This document shows positions 21,338-21,342 of a stretch of DNA of 21,342 nucleotides, in pieces. The stretch is taken from IMG/VR virus record IMGVR_UViG_3300021964_000666, positions 1 through 21,342 of that record; one strand, given 5' to 3'. This stretch comes from a virus. The translations under genes were made by a program, and so were the position numbers. Under the pieces are notes generated by a model. That model made no database searches and was not told where the DNA came from. It saw only the letters and a list, made by a program, of their open reading frames with translations. Within the stretch, counting starts at the first letter, position 1. Each line of letters opens with the position of its first letter.

Positions 21338-21342
21338 GATTG

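Noticed and set aside
1-21342. CRISPR array, tRNA, integrase, attachment site or insertion sequence
   Set aside because: No regular spaced repeats, cloverleaf sequence, recombinase motif or terminal inverted repeats were seen by reading; a covariance or profile search was not possible.

Overview
The window is the late structural region of a tailed double-stranded DNA virus with a long, non-contractile tail (siphovirus type), or the same region of a prophage. All recognisable genes lie on the minus strand, so transcription runs from right to left. Genes are packed with ATGA, TAATG or TGATG overlaps or gaps of a few bases. No integrase, tRNA, CRISPR array or insertion sequence is visible. The host cannot be read directly. 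A secreted lysin with runs of threonine, a probably leaderless early-type gene and moderately high G+C make an actinobacterium plausible (inference, low confidence).

Head region, right to left in transcription order: a possibly 5'-incomplete protein with two ADP-ribosyltransferase-like domains (19433-21337); a DUF6321-type protein with a second domain (18420-19433); a scaffold-like protein that begins with the tail end of an XkdF-type protease (17521-18384); a DUF2190-type decoration protein (17126-17518); the HK97-fold major capsid protein (16150-17109); then the connector set: a small unknown (15816-16118), adaptor (15308-15757), stopper (14987-15304), gp10-like tail completion protein (14586-14990) and tail terminator (14185-14586).

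Tail region: a Com-like zinc-finger protein (14036-14188), a small acidic protein (13689-13901), two tandem paralogous tail tube proteins (12964-13689 and 12538-12954), a tail assembly chaperone pair joined by a -1 frameshift at GGGAAAA (11988-12514), a 1567-residue tape measure protein with a LysM-like domain (7282-11985), two tandem paralogous minor tail proteins (4500-7279), and two fibre-type proteins with a small gene between them (1842-4487). The larger fibre ends in an S74 self-cleaving chaperone.

Lysis and left end: a 52-residue gene and a 28-residue membrane peptide are tightly coupled to the fibre gene. A secreted lysozyme-like endolysin follows, with its own promoter-like sequence that contains a perfect inverted repeat. 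The left edge holds most of a CxxC-containing protein of unknown function, with a strong promoter-like sequence placed so that the mRNA should begin at the ATG, and with operator-like repeats.

The most interesting candidate for something new is an identical 10-residue tag, HDQKTHGRRK, at the domain boundary of two different head-region proteins. The two copies are written with largely different codons. Together with three enzyme-like or unknown domains downstream or upstream of the tag, it suggests a modular set of capsid-packaged, possibly injected effectors. The frameshift site, the duplicated tube and tip genes and the two operator-promoters are further specific observations.
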